Shown here: positions 22,584 through 25,509 of the stretch, one piece after another
Layout: each line of letters starts with the position of its first letter
Numbering within the stretch: position 1 is the stretch's first letter
Assembly (NCBI GenBank): GCA_023229985.1
Contig: JALNYF010000031.1
Coordinates: 1 to 25,509, forward strand
DNA: 25,509 nucleotides
DNA from: Bacteroidales bacterium
GTDB lineage: Bacteria; Bacteroidota; Bacteroidia; Bacteroidales; WCHB1-69
Direction: 5' to 3'
Notes under the pieces: generated by a model
Database searches by the model: none
What the model was told of the DNA's origin: nothing
The model's input: only the letters and a program-made list of their open reading frames with translations
Translations under genes and position numbers: made by a program

Positions 22584-25509
22584 ATGAAAAAAATGAATCG
22601 TTTCAACAAAAAAAATCAAGTACTATCACTATCTCTGGTGTTGATGCTCTTATCTGGATTGACTGCTCAAAATGCTTACTCCAGTGACCTCTTGGTAACC
22701 CATACGGGAAGTGTGACCTTTATGGCGTCCTCAGGTTCGTCGATGGATGGGTGCTTAAGCTATGGAAATAGTTATAGCAGCTATGCGGTACTTCGTTCCG
22801 ATTTACCATCCTATCCGGTTCGTCTTTCGGGAACGAATGATAATGTGACCGAAGTAGATCCTCCTGAAACCCCGACTGTGGAAGCAGTACAAGTGATATC
22901 GTGCGGAGAATCAGTTGTTTTATCAATAGTGAATCCGAATGCAGCCTATACCTATAATTGGTATAGCGATGCGGAATGTACGCAATTTGTTTATACCGGT
23001 ATATCTTTTACCACGCCGGTTTTACACAATAATACCACGTACTATGTGAAAGCATCGGTTCTATCCACGTTTGTGCAAGATTTTAGTTATACCGGTGATG
23101 TACAATCATTTGTCATTCCGCAAGGGACAAGCGAATTGACGTTGGAAGTGTGGGGAGCAGCAGGGGGATATTATAGTACCAATGGGGGTTCCGGTGGTTA
23201 TGCAGCCGGTACCCTTACCGATTTATCCGGTATATCAACATTGTATGTTTATGTTGGTGGACAAGGAGCCGGAGGTTATTCTTCCGGGGGGTATAATGGG
23301 GGTGGAAAGAGCAATAATTATGGCGGTTCAGGTGGTGGCGCTACAGACATTTCTACTGAGTATTCTTCCTCATGGCAAAGTACGACCCATTACAATTCTC
23401 GTTTAATCGTTGCCGGTGGCGGCGGCGGTGCCGGTTTTAGTTCCACAATTGGTGGCTATGGTGGTGGTAGTTCCGGAGGTCAGGGTGGAAATGGTAGTGC
23501 AACTGGTGGCTATGGCGGAAGTCAGTCCTCGGGTGGCAGCAACAATGCTGCCGGTATGTTCGGAACTGCTAATACGTCACATTCTAATAATGGTGGCGGC
23601 GGTGGCGGCGGCTGGTATGGCGGTGCTTCCGGAATAGGCTCTGGTACGGATGCCGGCGGCGGTGGCGGTAGCGGATATGTGAATACCGTTTCTTCTTATC
23701 ATCCATCTGGCTATTTGCATTCAGCAAGTCACTTTTTGTCTAACACCTCTTTGATTGCCGGTAACGCTACGATGCCTAATCCGGATGGTGGAACTATGAC
23801 CGGCAGAACCGGTAACGGTTTTGCCCGCATTTCAGGTATGGTAGCAAGTACTCAATCAACAGCAGCTGTGGTTAGTATAACTGTCGAGGATTTGCCGGCT
23901 CCTACAGCAGTAGCGGCAACATCAAATGCAATTAACTGTGGTGAATATGTCGAGCTGTCGGCAACAACGACCGGCCAGGAAATCGGCTGGTATACTGAAT
24001 CAATCGGCGGCGATGTTATCGGTACAACTACCAATAATACCACTTTGGAAATTAGTCCGAATGAGACAACGACTTATTATGCAGCATCCATGTCAGATAA
24101 TGGCAACTGTGTTTCCTCGGAACGAGTAGCCGTAACGGTAACCGTTGTTCCGACGGCTGCACCGGAAGTGTTAGAAGTAGAAGCCATTTTATGCGGCGAA
24201 ACGACAACATTATCTGTGGCAAATCCGAATGCAGCCTATACCTATAATTGGTATAGCGATGCAGAATGTACGCAATTTGTACATACTGGCACCACGTTCA
24301 CTACACCTATCTTACACGATAATACAACATATTATGTAAAAGCATTGGTTGATAATTCATTTAGTCAAGATTTTACTTACACGGGAGGCGAGCAAACATT
24401 TGTTGTTCCGCAAAACGTAAATGAATTGACATTGGAAGTTTGGGGCGCGCAAGGAGGCTACCGAAGCAGTTCGACTTATGGCGGTAAAGGAGGCTATTCG
24501 ATTGGGACAATAGCAGTAGCCCAAGGCGATATTATGTATGTAAATGTAGGTGGCTCCGGCAATACGGGCGGAACATCCGGCGGTTATAACGGCGGCGGTT
24601 CACGATACAGCTACAGTGGCGGCGGTGGCGCCACTCATATTGCCACTGTTTCAGGAATACTAAGTTCCTTATCAAGTAATCAGTCGGCGGTGAAAATAGT
24701 AGCCGGTGGTGGTGGTTCAGATGGTAGTACATCATACGCCGGCGCAGCTGGTGGTGGCTTAAGTGGTATAACTGCAACGGGCGGATGTGGTACCGGTGGA
24801 GGAGGCGGAACACAGTCTTCAGGCGGAACCGGTGGCTCTAGCTATTCCGGTATATTTGGACAGGGCGGCTATGGGGCATATTACTCAAGTGGCTACGGCG
24901 GATCCGGTGGTGGCGGCTGGTATGGCGGTGGTGCAACCTACCCTGATGGTAGTGTAGATGATGATCGCGGTGGTGGTGGCGGTAGTGGCTACATAGGTGG
25001 CGTTACCAATGCTCAAACGATTGCCGGTAACCAAATGATGCCTAATCCGACCGGTGGAACTATGACCGGCAGAACCGGCAACGGTTTTGCTCGCATTAGC
25101 GGAACAAGTGTGCGTTGCGCATCTCCGGCAACCGCAATCAATATAACTGTGAATGCGTTGCCCGCTCCTACAGCAGTAGCGGCAACACCAAGTACTATCA
25201 CTTGCGGCGAATATGCCGAGTTGTCGGCAACAACGGCAGGCGAGGAAATCGGCTGGTATACTGAATCAATGGGTGGCGATCTTATCGCTACAACTACCAA
25301 TAACACCACTTTGGAAATTCGTCCGAATGGGACAACGACTTATTATGCAGCATCCATGTCAGATAATGGCAACTGTATTTCCCCGGAACGCGTAGCTGTA
25401 ACTACAACCGTTAATCCGATGACTGACCCGACTGTTGAAGGTGACACCGATTTGCTTTGTGGTGAAACGACGACATTAACAGCATCAGGCAGTGGCCAAT
25501 ATGCAATTT
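22584..25509 (+). CDS. Giant secreted protein with tandem Ig-like and ALK-like glycine-rich modules (partial, open at right edge)
   Basis: From ATG 22584 the frame is open for 975 codons to the window end, so the C-terminus is missing. Residues 1-28 (MKKMNRFNKKNQVLSLSLVL, then MLLSGLTA) form a signal peptide. An Ig-like unit with NPNAAYTYNWYSDAEC leads to a glycine-rich domain of about 240 residues. That domain opens SELTLEVWGAAGG, has many GG, GGGGG and WYGG turns, and closes MTGRTGNGFARISG. A second Ig-like unit with EIGWYTESIGGD follows, then the whole order repeats (NELTLEVWGAQGG; MTGRTGNGFARISG; EIGWYTESMGGD). The WGA-GG start and Gly pattern match the glycine-rich domain family shared with ALK/LTK receptors; the Ig-like units resemble those of CHU_C-type surface proteins. 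A T9SS sorting domain is expected beyond the window but not seen. Confidence 0.9.
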   Translation, partial: MKKMNRFNKKNQVLSLSLVLMLLSGLTAQNAYSSDLLVTHTGSVTFMASSGSSMDGCLSYGNSYSSYAVLRSDLPSYPVRLSGTNDNVTEVDPPETPTVEAVQVISCGESVVLSIVNPNAAYTYNWYSDAECTQFVYTGISFTTPVLHNNTTYYVKASVLSTFVQDFSYTGDVQSFVIPQGTSELTLEVWGAAGGYYSTNGGSGGYAAGTLTDLSGISTLYVYVGGQGAGGYSSGGYNGGGKSNNYGGSGGGATDISTEYSSSWQSTTHYNSRLIVAGGGGGAGFSSTIGGYGGGSSGGQGGNGSATGGYGGSQSSGGSNNAAGMFGTANTSHSNNGGGGGGGWYGGASGIGSGTDAGGGGGSGYVNTVSSYHPSGYLHSASHFLSNTSLIAGNATMPNPDGGTMTGRTGNGFARISGMVASTQSTAAVVSITVEDLPAPTAVAATSNAINCGEYVELSATTTGQEIGWYTESIGGDVIGTTTNNTTLEISPNETTTYYAASMSDNGNCVSSERVAVTVTVVPTAAPEVLEVEAILCGETTTLSVANPNAAYTYNWYSDAECTQFVHTGTTFTTPILHDNTTYYVKALVDNSFSQDFTYTGGEQTFVVPQNVNELTLEVWGAQGGYRSSSTYGGKGGYSIGTIAVAQGDIMYVNVGGSGNTGGTSGGYNGGGSRYSYSGGGGATHIATVSGILSSLSSNQSAVKIVAGGGGSDGSTSYAGAAGGGLSGITATGGCGTGGGGGTQSSGGTGGSSYSGIFGQGGYGAYYSSGYGGSGGGGWYGGGATYPDGSVDDDRGGGGGSGYIGGVTNAQTIAGNQMMPNPTGGTMTGRTGNGFARISGTSVRCASPATAINITVNALPAPTAVAATPSTITCGEYAELSATTAGEEIGWYTESMGGDLIATTTNNTTLEIRPNGTTTYYAASMSDNGNCISPERVAVTTTVNPMTDPTVEGDTDLLCGETTTLTASGSGQYAI
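22932..22990 (+). repeat. Direct repeat, copy 1 (start of the Ig + glycine-rich module)
   Basis: 59 nt beginning AATCCGAATGCAGCCTATAC. It differs at one base from 24222-24280, an offset of 1290 nt. It encodes NPNAAYTYNWYSDAECTQF. Confidence 0.9.
23980..24117 (+). repeat. Direct repeat, copy 1 (EIGWYTES Ig-like unit)
   Basis: About 138 nt starting AAATCGGCTGGTATACTGAA, nearly identical to 25246-25383 (offset 1266 nt). It encodes the Ig-like unit that follows each glycine-rich domain, ending in MSDNGNC. Confidence 0.85.
24222..24280 (+). repeat. Direct repeat, copy 2 (start of the Ig + glycine-rich module)
   Basis: Second copy of the 59-nt block at 22932-22990, with a single A/G difference in the codon for Ala of SDAEC. 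The similarity continues at protein level through the glycine-rich domain. Confidence 0.9.
25246..25383 (+). repeat. Direct repeat, copy 2 (EIGWYTES Ig-like unit)
   Basis: Second copy of the block at 23980-24117, with scattered base changes. The offset is 24 nt shorter than for the module start, so the two glycine-rich domains differ by small in-frame length changes. Confidence 0.85.

Overview
The window looks like a chromosomal segment of a Bacteroidetes (Bacteroidales-like) bacterium. Three kinds of evidence support this: surface proteins ending in type IX secretion (T9SS) sorting domains of both type A and type B, repeated promoter elements of the Bacteroidetes form TAnnTTTGC (twice with TTG exactly 19 nt upstream), and lineage-typical families such as a DUF5606 protein. 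No rRNA, tRNA or CRISPR array was seen.

Layout. (1) 1-2143, accessory: the 5' end of an IS3-type transposase leaves the window at the left edge. Its apparent end abuts a TIR + P-loop NTPase gene that looks cut short there. A divergent 51-aa ribbon-helix-helix-like gene and a bidirectional terminator follow. (2) 2163-9453, minus strand: two secreted type A T9SS proteins (673 aa, then 1699 aa) share a strong promoter. An IS5-family element lies just upstream (about 9488-10707). (3) 10938-16403, minus strand: a compact five-gene envelope operon in the order membrane flippase-like protein, RfaE2-type nucleotidyltransferase, M23/LysM peptidase, type B T9SS fibronectin-like protein, small PD-(D/E)xK protein. 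(4) 16612-16696: an orphan plus-strand terminator with a hairpin, possibly a small RNA. (5) tgt on minus, divergent from a plus-strand cluster: GT2-like membrane protein, ECF sigma factor and radical SAM protein with overlapping ends, then a lipoprotein and the DUF5606 gene, closed by a good terminator. (6) 22141-22583: a GC-rich repeat-like island and an AT-rich leader. (7) 22584 to the right edge: a very large secreted protein with at least two copies of an Ig-like + glycine-rich module, open at the window end.

How the genes work together. Most of the window concerns the cell envelope: surface proteins exported by T9SS, murein processing, heptose-type nucleotide sugar supply, and membrane glycosylation. 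The left end is a mobile or defence pocket. The most unusual items are the tandem ALK-like glycine-rich modules, a low-GC patch inside the 1699-aa gene, a GT2 protein that has lost its DxD, a Tgt without its zinc cysteines, and the IS-abutted TIR gene beside a ribbon-helix-helix-like partner. All family calls come from reading motifs by eye; no search was run.
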